Assembly (NCBI RefSeq): GCF_000327285.1
Contig: NZ_HE998567.1
Location: 1,077,210 to 1,141,209 of the forward strand
Direction: 5' to 3'
Source of the DNA: Holdemania massiliensis AP2
Lineage (GTDB): Bacteria > Bacillota_I > Bacilli_A > Erysipelotrichales > Erysipelotrichaceae
Length of the DNA stretch: 64,000 bases
Below, piece after piece: positions 9,032 to 20,542 of the stretch. Each line of letters opens with the position of its first letter. Position 1 is the stretch's first letter. The notes beneath the pieces were generated by a model. The model saw only the letters and a program-made list of their open reading frames with translations. It was not told where the DNA came from and made no database searches. The position numbers were made by a program, and so were the translations under genes.

Positions 9032-9110
9032 GTTCATCCTCCTTCACTCATCTGTTCTAACAATAGCACAAAAATCAGCTTTTGTATCATTCATTTATTT
9101 TTTCACAACT

Positions 9111-10718
9111 TTATTGAAGCTGTTCGTACAGCACCTTTCGCACTGCCCCCGGTGCCTGGAGCATCATCACAAATAAAGCTTCTATCCGATTCGCTAATCC
9201 AGCGATCTCCAAATCCAAACCAAAGATTGTCGGATTCTTCAAAATTGACCGAACCCCGTCAAGCTGCGGATCACGCTGACCTAACTGAATCCCTGCCAAG
9301 TGTTCTCGGAGCTGATCCAACAAAGGATCGGGGCTAATCGGCATCGGCTGACCTTGATCATCCACCCCCAACAGATAGCGTAACCATCCAGCGTACACCA
9401 ATGGAATCGCTTTTAAATCAGACAGCGGCCGGCCCTCGTTCAGATAGGCCTTGACCGTTTCGCCAAACCGGACGCCCAGTTTCTGCGAGGTATCTGTCGC
9501 AATCCGCTGCGGCGTATCCGGCATAAACGGATTCGGAATCCGCAGCGTCAGTACTTCGTCCAAAAACTGCCGCGGTGAGAGAATCTTGGGATCGGTGACC
9601 ACTGGCAAGCCTTCAATCCGGCCAATTCGATTGGCCAGCTGATTTAAATCAATATCCTGCATCTCATCACTGATCTTGGTAAATCCCAGCAGACAGCCGA
9701 ACACCGCTAACCCGGTATGGACAGGATTCAGGCAGGTGGACACCTTCATGCGTTCCACCTTTTCAACGGTCTGCCGATCCGCAAACATCACGCCGGCTTT
9801 TTCTAACGGCGGCCGGCCGTTTGGAAAGCGATCCTCAATCACAAGATATTCGCATTCTTCAGCGTTGACAAACGGCGCGATGTAGGTGTGCTTGGAGGTT
9901 ATGATTGGTTCTGCCTGTTCCAGTCCATCCTGCCGCAGCCTTTCCTCAATCGTCGGATCAGGCCGCGGTGTAATCTTATCGATCATCGTCCATGGGAAAC
10001 TGACGCGCTGTTCATCCTGCACATAATCCAGAAAGCCCGGCTCTACCTGACCCGATCTGACCCAGCCTTCGGCCAGCGTCACCATCGCTTTTTTCAATTT
10101 TTCACCATTGTGCGAACAGTTATCCATGCTGACCATCGCGATCGGCAGCGCCCCGTTTTGGTAACGGCAGTAAAGCAGCGCGGCGACCCGTCCAATATAG
10201 CTGCGGGTAGCCTGCGGCTGACGGTTAAATTCAGCAATGATCTCCGGCAGGATTTCTCCGTTTTCATCACTGACACGATAGCCTTTTTCCGTGATCGTAA
10301 AGCTGGCCATCTGCAGGCTGGGCTGCTGAAACAAATGCGATAACACCGTGAAATCCGAACTGTCCGGATTCAGCTTCAAGGCCGCGGCCAGGCTGCCGAT
10401 AACGGTTTTTTCCACGCTGCCTGAGGCTTTCAGCGTGACCAGGATATTCAGCTCATCGTGCGGCTTAAGCATCTTGTCAACAATCTCATCATCATAGCCC
10501 TCCGCCGCGATCAGACCTTCCGCTGCAAGTCCCGCATTCAACAACTTCTGCATCAGCATCATCGGATAAGCCCGAAAGAGATTGCCGGCGCCAAAATGAA
10601 TCCAGCGAGGAGTCTTCAAAGTTGCCTGACGCAGGGACTCACGATCAAACTCCGGCAGCGCATAGCCCTGCTTCAGCCAGACCTGACGGTCTTTCAGCCC
10701 TTCATCAGTTAATCGCAT
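9111..10718 (-). CDS. uxuB: D-fructuronate reductase (D-mannonate oxidoreductase)
   Basis: NAD-dependent enzyme interconverting D-fructuronate and D-mannonate in glucuronate breakdown. The 535-residue protein is a mannitol-dehydrogenase-family member with the N-terminal nucleotide-binding motif IHFGAGNLFRAYPM and the conserved VSMDNCSHNG and KVSTCLNPVHTGLAVFGC segments of the C-terminal domain. Family members include mannitol dehydrogenase and tagaturonate reductase, but the adjoining mannonate dehydratase makes UxuB the best call. Its start overlaps the end of uxuA by 10 bases, implying coupled translation. Confidence 0.9.
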   Translation of the reverse strand: MRLTDEGLKDRQVWLKQGYALPEFDRESLRQATLKTPRWIHFGAGNLFRAYPMMLMQKLLNAGLAAEGLIAAEGYDDEIVDKMLKPHDELNILVTLKASGSVEKTVIGSLAAALKLNPDSSDFTVLSHLFQQPSLQMASFTITEKGYRVSDENGEILPEIIAEFNRQPQATRSYIGRVAALLYCRYQNGALPIAMVSMDNCSHNGEKLKKAMVTLAEGWVRSGQVEPGFLDYVQDEQRVSFPWTMIDKITPRPDPTIEERLRQDGLEQAEPIITSKHTYIAPFVNAEECEYLVIEDRFPNGRPPLEKAGVMFADRQTVEKVERMKVSTCLNPVHTGLAVFGCLLGFTKISDEMQDIDLNQLANRIGRIEGLPVVTDPKILSPRQFLDEVLTLRIPNPFMPDTPQRIATDTSQKLGVRFGETVKAYLNEGRPLSDLKAIPLVYAGWLRYLLGVDDQGQPMPISPDPLLDQLREHLAGIQLGQRDPQLDGVRSILKNPTIFGLDLEIAGLANRIEALFVMMLQAPGAVRKVLYEQLQ

Positions 10719-11791
10719 CTGTGTTTCGCCTCACTTTTAACAATCGCTTCCCACAGACCGTTGAGATAAGTTGCGCCTAAAGCCCGGTCGTACAGTCCAT
10801 AACCCGGCATCGCCTTTTCATCCCAGATCATCCGGCCATGATCCGGCCGAATCGGGCCGTCAAAGTCGATATCGTACAAAGCCTTCATGATCTCATACAT
10901 ATCAAAGCTGCCGTCGCTGGACAGATGCGCGCTTTCCTCAAAATCATCCGGTGAATTGAATTTCAGATTGCGGACATGCGCAAAGTGAATCCGGCCTTTG
11001 AGCGATCGGATCATGTGCGGCAGATCATTTTCCAGGTTTGTCCCGTAAGACCCGGAACAGAACGTCACGCCGTTATGCGGATTATCGACCATGTTCATCA
11101 TGCGCTGAATGTTGCTTTCGTTGATGATGATCCGCGGCAGACCGAAAACGCTCCAGGCTGGATCATCCGGATGAATCGCCATATTGATATTGTACCGATC
11201 ACAAACCGGCATGATCGCTTCCAAAAAGATTCTGAGATTTTCAAACAGCTGTTCTTCATCAATACTGCGGTACAGCTCAAACAGCTCCTGAATCCGCGCC
11301 ATCCGCTCCGGTTCCCAACCCGGCAGAATAAAGCCGTTGGTATCCGCGCCGATCGAGGCAAACATTTTTTCCGGATTCAGTGCGTCGACGGCTTTTTGGG
11401 TATACGCCAAAACCGTTGACCCATCAGCCCGCTGACGTGCCAGTTCAGTTCTTGTCCAGTCAAATACCGGCATAAAATTATAACAAACCATGTGAATATC
11501 GGCTTCGCCAAGATTCTTTAATGTCTGGATATAGTGATCGATCATTTCATCGCGCTCAGCGGTTCCGGCCTTGATCGCATCGTGCACATTGACGCTTTCA
11601 ATACCGCTGACGCGCAGTCCAGAAGCCTCAACCTCCTGCTTCATCGCCGCAATTCTTTCCGGCGTCCAGATTTCACCTGGCAGCGTATCATAGAGCGTAG
11701 TGATGACGCCGCTGACGCCTGGAATCTGACGGATTTGTTTTAATGTGACTGAATCATAACCGGTGCCATACCACCGTAATGTCATTTCCAT
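10709..11791 (-). CDS. uxuA: mannonate dehydratase
   Basis: Dehydrates D-mannonate to 2-keto-3-deoxy-D-gluconate, the committed step of the glucuronate branch. The length of 360 residues fits UxuA. Recognisable segments are MTLRWYGTGYDSVTLKQIRQIPGV at the N terminus (TIM barrel), NMAIHPDDPAWSVFGLPRI, FCSGSYGTNLENDLP, IHFAHVRNL and PIRPDHGRMIW, containing the conserved His/Cys metal-site residues. AAGGAGG is 10 bases ahead of the ATG. It overlaps uxuB downstream. A hairpin at 11818-11843 lies between it and the upstream alcohol dehydrogenase gene, so expression relative to the first two operon genes may be tuned. Confidence 0.94.
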   Translation of the reverse strand: MEMTLRWYGTGYDSVTLKQIRQIPGVSGVITTLYDTLPGEIWTPERIAAMKQEVEASGLRVSGIESVNVHDAIKAGTAERDEMIDHYIQTLKNLGEADIHMVCYNFMPVFDWTRTELARQRADGSTVLAYTQKAVDALNPEKMFASIGADTNGFILPGWEPERMARIQELFELYRSIDEEQLFENLRIFLEAIMPVCDRYNINMAIHPDDPAWSVFGLPRIIINESNIQRMMNMVDNPHNGVTFCSGSYGTNLENDLPHMIRSLKGRIHFAHVRNLKFNSPDDFEESAHLSSDGSFDMYEIMKALYDIDFDGPIRPDHGRMIWDEKAMPGYGLYDRALGATYLNGLWEAIVKSEAKHRCD

Positions 11792-11817
11792 AGATCTTAT
11801 TCCTCCTTCTTTATAAA

Positions 11818-11843
11818 AGAAAAGGGACGGCTTGTCCCTTTGT
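11818..11843 (-). terminator. intra-operon terminator-like hairpin before uxuA
   Basis: AAAGGGAC at 11821-11828 and GTCCCTTT at 11834-11841 form a perfect 8-bp stem; on the minus strand it is followed by TCTTTTAT. It lies between the alcohol dehydrogenase stop and the uxuA ribosome site, so it could lower readthrough or protect the upstream mRNA end. Confidence 0.55.
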
Positions 11844-11854
11844 TTGCAGACTAT

Positions 11855-12919
11855 TCAGCCGGCGTACTGTTCAAGATCTTCAATCGCCTTACGGATCAAG
11901 GCCTGCGTCACCGGATATGGAACATGATTTAGTTCCTGATTCTTTTCCGCCATTTCCAGCACATCGCACAGCGGATCCTCGATCGTCAGCTCCAGATCAG
12001 CCAAACAAACCGGCAGACCGATCTGACGATGGAAGGCGTAGGCTTTTTTCAGCATATCCATCTGGCCGTCCATCATCAGCTGAACCAGCGTGCCGTAAGA
12101 AACGACCTCGCCATGCAGATGCTTTTTCTCGATATGCTCGCGAACCGTCAGTCCATAGAACAGCGCATGCGCCAATGCCGAATTGTAATCCGGATGCACC
12201 AACAGCGATACACTGCCGGTAGAAATCAGAATGTTCTGGATGATCTGTTCCAGATCATCGCTGACTTCCTGCTTCTTCGCGGACTGCAGGGCGCTGGCAC
12301 CATGGGCAATCACCGGCTCAAAGCACATCGCACTGATCGTTCGACCTAATTCACTGGCATAATCGAGCTGATCATTTCGGGCTGAGAACGTACATTCCAC
12401 ATGCTTCGCCATCGTATCACCGATCCCGGCCCACAAGTATTGGATCGGGGCTTCGGCAATCACTGAGGTGGGAATCAGGCAGTGCACCGGAGCGGATTTC
12501 AGCTTCGGAATATCCTTAAACGAACCGTCAGCGTTATAGAGGATGCTGATCTTGGTGACCGCGGCACAGGTCGAAGCAATCGTCGCAATCGTAACAACTG
12601 GTTTATCCAGCTGATCGCCGACAAGCTTAACCGTATCCAGGCATTTGCCGCCGCCGATGCCAACCAAGACATCCGCACGCTGAACATCCTCGTCCTGAGT
12701 CAGTTTGGCCACATTCTCATACGTCGCTTCATGGCCATAAACGACTTCTTTGACGACTTCCAATGAACCCAATGCTGGAATCAACAAGGCTTTGCATGCG
12801 GCATAAGCTTTTTCACCATGAATCAGTGCCACCTTGCGGCCATACGGCAAAACGACATGTTCAAGATCCTTTAGCGCATCCGCGCCGATCGTGTAGCGTG
12901 GAAGGGTCACCTTTTTCAT
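11855..12919 (-). CDS. iron-containing alcohol dehydrogenase family protein (glycerol-dehydrogenase-like)
   Basis: NAD-dependent dehydrogenase of 354 residues in the GldA-like branch of group III alcohol dehydrogenases. The NAD-binding GIGGGKCLDTVKLVGD motif and the TIASTCAAVTKISILYN segment are typical. Metal ligands are suggested by GIGDTMAKHVE (Asp, His), HALFYGL and KKHLHGEVVSYG. The substrate is not known; in a uronate operon a sugar acid, keto-deoxy acid or polyol is more likely than glycerol. Its start is one base from the stop of the upstream isomerase gene, so the pair is translated together. Confidence 0.82.
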   Translation of the reverse strand: MKKVTLPRYTIGADALKDLEHVVLPYGRKVALIHGEKAYAACKALLIPALGSLEVVKEVVYGHEATYENVAKLTQDEDVQRADVLVGIGGGKCLDTVKLVGDQLDKPVVTIATIASTCAAVTKISILYNADGSFKDIPKLKSAPVHCLIPTSVIAEAPIQYLWAGIGDTMAKHVECTFSARNDQLDYASELGRTISAMCFEPVIAHGASALQSAKKQEVSDDLEQIIQNILISTGSVSLLVHPDYNSALAHALFYGLTVREHIEKKHLHGEVVSYGTLVQLMMDGQMDMLKKAYAFHRQIGLPVCLADLELTIEDPLCDVLEMAEKNQELNHVPYPVTQALIRKAIEDLEQYAG

Positions 12920-12920
12920 G

Positions 12921-13598
12921 TTATTTGCCTAAGACTTCACGAACGTAAGCTTCCAGCTCAGCATTCTGGCAGCCGGCAAAGAAGCAGTCCTGGAAACGCT
13001 GAGTCAGGGCTTCCTTCACCATGTTCTGATCCAAAGCCTTTAAGCCTTCCAGAACCGGCTTGCCTACAGCAGCCTTGACTTCATTCAACAGTGCTGCATT
13101 GCGGTTCTGCGATTCTTTGCGGCCTGGTTCATTCGGATAACCCATGCCCTTCGGAGAACCAAAGGCTTTCTCAAAAATCGTGTGAATGTTCAGTTCACCG
13201 CCCCAGCCGAAGCCTTTGGCATATGGAATCGACAGTGCGTTGCCATTGTTGATCTGCAAGAACAGATACGCATCCGATGGTTCGATGCAGTAGCCGCAGA
13301 CAACACCCGGATAGGCATTCAGCGACATCAGCGCACCCTGGCCTGTGCCGCAGCCGGTGACGACGAAATCCACTGCGCCGCTGTTGAGCAGCAGGCAGGC
13401 TTGAATGCCCAGATGCAGATAAGTTAAGCGCGGATTTTCTTCCGTATACGCTTCCGGAACATCCTTGTCCAGCAGCGGTTTTGCCATCGCGGTGTTATAG
13501 ACGGTATGGCCCATCGGTTCGACGACGTCTTTCAGCTGTTCCAGAATAATCGTGTTCTTTGGAGCCTGGCTGAATTCATTCATTAATGCAATTTTCAT
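12921..13598 (-). CDS. RpiB/LacA/LacB family sugar isomerase, DhuI-like
   Basis: Cytoplasmic isomerase of 225 residues. The family signature is VVTGCGTGQGALM, with the conserved Cys and Gly residues of the RpiB/LacAB active site, and the N terminus MKIALMNEFSQAPKN plus a long C-terminal extension set it apart from plain ribose-5-phosphate isomerase B (about 150 residues). The same length and N-terminal style are found in streptococcal DhuI, which isomerises 4-deoxy-5-hexosulose-uronate from unsaturated glucuronate. I favour that role because an SDR of the DhuD/KduD type ends the same operon. The start at 13598 has AAAGGAG upstream; a longer frame to 13703 would cover the leader hairpin and promoter. 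Confidence 0.78.
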   Translation of the reverse strand: MKIALMNEFSQAPKNTIILEQLKDVVEPMGHTVYNTAMAKPLLDKDVPEAYTEENPRLTYLHLGIQACLLLNSGAVDFVVTGCGTGQGALMSLNAYPGVVCGYCIEPSDAYLFLQINNGNALSIPYAKGFGWGGELNIHTIFEKAFGSPKGMGYPNEPGRKESQNRNAALLNEVKAAVGKPVLEGLKALDQNMVKEALTQRFQDCFFAGCQNAELEAYVREVLGK

Positions 13599-13625
13599 GT
13601 GTGTGTTTCTCCTTTTCTTCTTTTT

Positions 13626-13649
13626 AACAGGAACATTGGTTTTCCTGTT
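13626..13649 (-). promoter_or_regulatory. perfect inverted repeat in the leader of the uronate operon
   Basis: AACAGGAA and TTCCTGTT (8 bp each) are separated by 8 bases, downstream of the predicted -10 and about 30 bases upstream of the first start codon. It could be a repressor operator or an mRNA hairpin. No T-run follows, so it is not a terminator. Confidence 0.5.
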
Positions 13650-13664
13650 CCTGTCTATAAAAGT

Positions 13665-13693
13665 ATCATAAACGATTCGTGCGGGATTATCAA
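13665..13693 (-). promoter_or_regulatory. sigma-A-type promoter of the uronate operon
   Basis: On the minus strand TTGATA (13688-13693) and TATGAT (13665-13670) are exactly 17 bases apart, about 67 bases before the start of the DhuI-like gene. Confidence 0.6.
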
Positions 13694-13803
13694 TCCTCGT
13701 CATTTTAATGTGGTAAATTGTCGTTTATCCAACTGTCAAAACGAAGGATCCAAAATCCTTATTTCCATGAACGATCAAACACCTCCCCAGCTGGAATTTC
13801 CTG

Positions 13804-14330
13804 CTACAATACCGATACCGGACAGTACTAAGACTGGCGATTCATTGAATCAGCTCATCGCTCAGGCAAAGAATGATCCCAGACTGGACATCGAGATAAA
13901 ATTGCTGCAAAACTTGAAAATTCTTATCTGGTTATGCGGGCTCCTTCTCCTTTTTAATCTCGATGGCCGTGCTCTTATCTCCCCTGACAACAAGCAGGTC
14001 GATTTCTTTCTTATCCATATCCCGATAGATAAAACAAATCTACTGGCTTGCCGGCATTGTAATAACTCTTAACAATTTCCGTTACAGCATAGGTTGCAAA
14101 GAAGGCGCCATCCATCGCTCCATTCGCCAAAGTTTCAGCATTGGGCCACCGGCATAAATACGCTGCCAGACCTGTGTCCATAAAATAAACTTTCAAAGTT
14201 TTAACCAACTGTTTAGAAATATTGGAAGAATAGGGCCGCAAAATAGAAATTACCCCTGACCGTTCTAAAATTGATATCTAAGACTTGGCGGTTGGCAAGG
14301 AAACGCCGATCGTCTTGGCGAATATACATA
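13804..14330 (-). pseudogene. decayed ATP-binding protein, DUF4143 C-terminal part
   Basis: Pieces of a DUF4143-type AAA ATPase can be read in order across frames on the minus strand: IGVSLPTAKS, a TAG where this family usually has Trp (KSWISILE), then ISILERSGVISILRPYSSN, the intact stretch KVYFMDTGLAAYLCRWPN with the family-typical GAMDGAFFATYAVTEIVKSYYNAGKP, a frameshift, RDMDKKEIDLLV, a stop, PDKNFQVLQQF, and finally LNRQS and CPVSVL before the terminal TAG. The N-terminal P-loop half is missing. At least one nonsense codon and two or more frameshifts show it is dead. It sits at the edge of the AT-rich PTS region. Confidence 0.85.
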
Positions 14331-14515
14331 CCAGCACTTTCTTTCGATAATTTCTAAGACTAACTTTACTTTACCCAAAAATTCTAAGCAAATCAAATAT
14401 GGAAAATCGAGTTGGAGTCTGTTCAGCATCCTTTATGATTCGTCAAGATCCTATAATCCAGCGCAAATTTAAACTCAATTCCAGTGTTCATTTTTCCCTT
14501 TCATTCCATTTACAT
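14331..14515. other. AT-rich spacer, no gene seen
   Basis: Between the decayed ATPase and the beta-glucosidase terminator I find only AT-rich sequence with stops in all frames. It may hold further relics of the ATPase, but none can be aligned by eye. Confidence 0.5.
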
Positions 14516-17251
<2,736 letters not shown>

Positions 17252-17255
<4 letters not shown>

Positions 17256-17581
17256 TGACTCTCCTTTTTCTCCTCAAATAAATTCAGGGCTTCTTTAAAT
17301 ACAGCCTCTCCATCTAACATTGCATAATTTTCCCGGTCAATAATTTTGACTACGACCGGTAAATTCTTCTCCGCAATATATTTTTCAATACTTGGCAGAT
17401 TATAGGCAAGATGCGGTCCAAGCATAAGCACATCGTAATTTTCAATGCAATTGAAAATATCCGGGTCTCCGATCGCTTTAATTGCGGATTCCAGTCCCTT
17501 TTTCTTTGCATATTTTTTCATTGACTGAGCAATCAATCCGCTGGAGCATCCAGCTCCGCAGGCTAACAAAATTTTTATCAT
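17252..17581 (-). CDS. PTS sugar transporter subunit IIB, lactose/cellobiose family
   Basis: Cytoplasmic phosphocarrier of 109 residues passing phosphate from IIA to the sugar at IIC. It starts MIKILLACGAGCSSGL; Cys8 at the end of the first strand is the phospho-acceptor position of this family. A second Cys at 12 follows. It overlaps the IIC gene by 4 bases and follows IIA by one base. Confidence 0.93.
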
Positions 17582-17582
17582 T

Positions 17583-17936
17583 TTAACTTTCCTCTTTAAT
17601 CCTGTTCTCCAAGACTTCTAACCGCTTATTATAATTTTCAAATATTTCAATAAATCTGGTTGTAAGATTGATTTCTGTGTTGATTGTCATTAATGTATCC
17701 TGAGCATGTGCAAACAACATTGAATAGGTATCAGCTTTCTTTTCCATCGAAGCTTGAAGACAAGCTGTATGGACTCTGTGAGCTTCCACAATCATTCGTT
17801 TAGCCTCTGTTAACCTCATTTTTGCAGATTCAACATTTCCTTCGCTGACTAATTCCAATGCTCTGAAGCATTCTTCTCTTGCATCACCCGCCTTTAATAA
17901 TATTTCCATAGAACTTTGAGCTAACTGATCTTCCAT
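17583..17936 (-). CDS. PTS sugar transporter subunit IIA, lactose/cellobiose family
   Basis: Helical phosphocarrier of 117 residues accepting phosphate from HPr. The active-site signature is HAQD, with the phospho-His at residue 77 and the metal-site Asp at 80 (MLFAHAQDTLMT). The GDAREECFRAL and EGNVESAKMRL segments are the usual helices 1-2. It is the first gene of the four-gene minus-strand operon, divergent from the PRD regulator. Confidence 0.93.
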   Translation of the reverse strand: MEDQLAQSSMEILLKAGDAREECFRALELVSEGNVESAKMRLTEAKRMIVEAHRVHTACLQASMEKKADTYSMLFAHAQDTLMTINTEINLTTRFIEIFENYNKRLEVLENRIKEES

Positions 17937-18087
17937 AACAATACCTCACTTTCATTCAATCGATTGATTATCTATATTCTGCTCTATTGGCAGATTTCTT
18001 TCATCTGTCTTTTTTCCCATAGACAGTGAAAATTTTAAGCCATAACTTTTTTCATCCTGTATCAGTGAAAAAATAAGATTTACAGAA

Positions 18088-18106
18088 TTCACCAATAATT
18101 GGTGAA
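18088..18106. promoter_or_regulatory. perfect 19-bp palindrome between PTS operon and its regulator
   Basis: TTCACCAAT-A-ATTGGTGAA, 9 bp arms around a single base. It lies in the divergent intergenic region, just upstream of a candidate promoter for the regulator (TTAGAC 18115-18120, 18 bases, TATGAT 18139-18144). Likely operator for the PRD protein. Confidence 0.6.
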
Positions 18107-18162
18107 AGAACCTATTAGACAATGAAATATAAATCTTATATGATGGTAACAGGTAAAAATAT

Positions 18163-20067
18163 ATGAAAATAAGTACAAATAAACTCATGGACTATCTCAA
18201 AGAGAATAGTCCTTGTACAAGCAATCAACTTGCAAAAATTTTTAACGTTTCTTCACGAACCATTAAAAATTATATTAAATCCATTAATACAGAGCATCCC
18301 GATTCTGTTCTTTCATCACGCAATGGATATTCAATCAATGAAAAAGTAATTATTTCTGATAAACAGGATGAACTTGTTCCTCAGACCTCCAATGAAAGAG
18401 TTTCATATATTTTAAATGAATTGTTAAATCTTGAATCAAATTCTTTTCTTAGTCTTTACGATATTTGTGACATGCTCTATATCAGTTATTCAACTTTAAA
18501 AACAGAACTGTCCAAAGTAAAGATTAAGATTAATGATTGCGGTCTTGAGTTAGAAACAAAAAAAGATGCAATTCGACTGATTGGAAATGAAACGAACAAA
18601 CGAAAATTGATCAACAATATGATGGTTGAGGAATCTTCTGCCAATTTTGTAGATTATTATACAATCCAAACTAAATTTCCGGATATTGATATTTTTTTCA
18701 TCCGCGATGTCTTCATTGAAAGTTTAAATAATTCAGGTTATTTCATCAATGACATCTCACTGACTGATCTGGTACTTCATACCGCTATTGCAATTGACAG
18801 GATCATGAATAATTATTCGGAAGTGTTAATCAAACAGAATAATCCAAGAATCAGTGCTCATGTATATAATATTGCGAAAAAAGCAGGAAAACAATTTTCA
18901 GATTATTTCAATATTGAATACACAGACGTCGAAATTTATGAATCAGCCTTATTGATCATGTCAAGGTCAACTCCGGTTAACTATTCACAGTTAACTGACA
19001 CAAATGTCAGCAAGTATATAAAAGAGAAATATCTTAGCCTTTCACAAGAAATCCTTGAAGAACTTGATAACAGCTATGGTTTGAGAATTCAAGATGAAAA
19101 AGCACTACATTGCTTTGCATTGCATCTTCAGAGTTTGTTCATCCGTTCTAGCAATAATCGTCTTAATAAAAATCCGCTAACTGTTACAATTAAAACAACA
19201 TGTCCCTTCTTCTTTGATGCCGCTGTTCATATTTCGTCATTAATTAAGAAAAAAACAGGTGTTGCTATTACCGATGATGAAATTGCTTATATTGCTATTC
19301 ATATTGGCTTCATGATGGATAAAAATAAAAAAGCTGAGAATAAAATAGCTACCGTTTTATATTGTCCTAGGTATTACGATGCCATTGGGAAGCTAATCGA
19401 ATCATTAAACAAGCAATATCAGGAAGAAATAGCACTGATTCAGGTTGCAACTGCTGAAGATCAAATTGGTTCATTTTCTGATGTTGATCTGATTATATCC
19501 ATACTTCCTATCAAACGTCCAATAAATATTTGCCATGTTCAGATCAGTATGTTCCTGACAAACGTGGACAAAAGCAAGCTTCAACAGGCTTTAGAAACTA
19601 TCCAAGTTCAAAAACAAAAACTTGCCTTTGAAAAAACAATAAGAGCGCTGTGTCCACCATCTTTATTCCAGATTAAAGAATCATTTCCTTCCCCTTATAA
19701 ATGCATCAGCTTCATGTGCAGCGAATTGATAAATAAAGGTTTTGGTAATGCTAATATCCTCGGTGAAATTTTGGAAAGAGAAGCCCTGTCTTCGACTGCA
19801 TTTGGTTCTTTCGCCATTCCGCACAGTCCCATGATGCAGGCTGTGCAAACCACAATTTCTATCGTTATTACCCGCAAAGCCATTACTTGGAGTAAACATC
19901 CTGTAAAACTTGTTATTATGATGTGTTTCAGCAAACAGGATAGAAGTTCTTTTCAATCAATTTATGAAATGATCAGTTCAGTTCTCATTGAACCCGATAA
20001 AGTTGATGCCCTTATAAAATGCAATGATTATGAAAATTTCATCCAGATGTTTATAAGTTTGATCTAA
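18163..20067 (+). CDS. PRD-domain transcriptional regulator with PTS IIA-like domain (BglG/LicR type)
   Basis: DNA-binding activator controlled by PTS phosphorylation, 634 residues. Domain order: N-terminal winged HTH (CTSNQLAKIFNVSSRTIKNYIKSI), a second HTH/Mga-like part, PRD1 with LTDLVLHTAIAIDRI, PRD2 with DDEIAYIAIHIGFMMD, a degenerate IIB-like domain, and a IIA-like domain whose phospho-His is H554 (FAIPHSP). HTH at the front points to DNA rather than RNA binding. It is transcribed away from the beta-glucoside PTS operon, the usual arrangement for a local regulator. The ribosome site is weak (ACAGGT), and the codon use is AT-rich like the PTS genes. Confidence 0.9.
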   Translation: MKISTNKLMDYLKENSPCTSNQLAKIFNVSSRTIKNYIKSINTEHPDSVLSSRNGYSINEKVIISDKQDELVPQTSNERVSYILNELLNLESNSFLSLYDICDMLYISYSTLKTELSKVKIKINDCGLELETKKDAIRLIGNETNKRKLINNMMVEESSANFVDYYTIQTKFPDIDIFFIRDVFIESLNNSGYFINDISLTDLVLHTAIAIDRIMNNYSEVLIKQNNPRISAHVYNIAKKAGKQFSDYFNIEYTDVEIYESALLIMSRSTPVNYSQLTDTNVSKYIKEKYLSLSQEILEELDNSYGLRIQDEKALHCFALHLQSLFIRSSNNRLNKNPLTVTIKTTCPFFFDAAVHISSLIKKKTGVAITDDEIAYIAIHIGFMMDKNKKAENKIATVLYCPRYYDAIGKLIESLNKQYQEEIALIQVATAEDQIGSFSDVDLIISILPIKRPINICHVQISMFLTNVDKSKLQQALETIQVQKQKLAFEKTIRALCPPSLFQIKESFPSPYKCISFMCSELINKGFGNANILGEILEREALSSTAFGSFAIPHSPMMQAVQTTISIVITRKAITWSKHPVKLVIMMCFSKQDRSSFQSIYEMISSVLIEPDKVDALIKCNDYENFIQMFISLI

Positions 20068-20177
20068 GCTATATCATTATAAAGGTTAAGGTTATTATTT
20101 CAACGTCTTAACGTCAACTGAATAAACTGCTTTCGATACCTTCATTACATAACAAGAGATCACACCGTTTTTATTAT

Positions 20178-20525
20178 TTGAAATTTTATACTTTGATTCG
20201 CATGCCGATTATTTTTTTAGGCAGTATCAGCGAACTTCTTTTGACGTTATCCTTGGTAGGCCGCGGCATGCCGCCGATTTACAATTTTTATGCCGTTCTT
20301 GCGATCATTTATTTCTTGAGCTGGCTACTTTTGTTTTGGAACACCCTTTTTGTAAAAGCTAAGACTAAACAAGCCTTTGTAGCCAAGTGGATCCTTACAA
20401 TTCTAAATTGGTCTGTTTATACTGTAATTACGAAAGATTCCCATCTCTGGATCATCTATAACGCGCTTGATATTTTTTCTATTCCTGCTTATTTGCGTTA
20501 TTTTAAAATAACAGACATTCAATAA
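20178..20525 (+). CDS. hypothetical small membrane protein
   Basis: About 115 residues with four hydrophobic stretches (roughly 8-27, 36-56, 68-86, 92-105); no family recognised. The first in-frame start is a TTG at 20178 without a good ribosome site, and an ATG a few codons inside (CGCATGCCG) is an alternative. A solid terminator downstream and coherent membrane topology argue that it is expressed. Being next to the PRD regulator it may have come with the same AT-rich block. Confidence 0.5.
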   Translation: MKFYTLIRMPIIFLGSISELLLTLSLVGRGMPPIYNFYAVLAIIYFLSWLLLFWNTLFVKAKTKQAFVAKWILTILNWSVYTVITKDSHLWIIYNALDIFSIPAYLRYFKITDIQ

Positions 20526-20542
20526 AATATTTAAATACAATC

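Noticed and set aside
13599-14072. Plus-strand 157-residue frame over the uronate promoter and the decayed ATPase
   Set aside because: It runs antisense over the DUF4143 relic and the operon leader, has no ribosome site and resembles no family.
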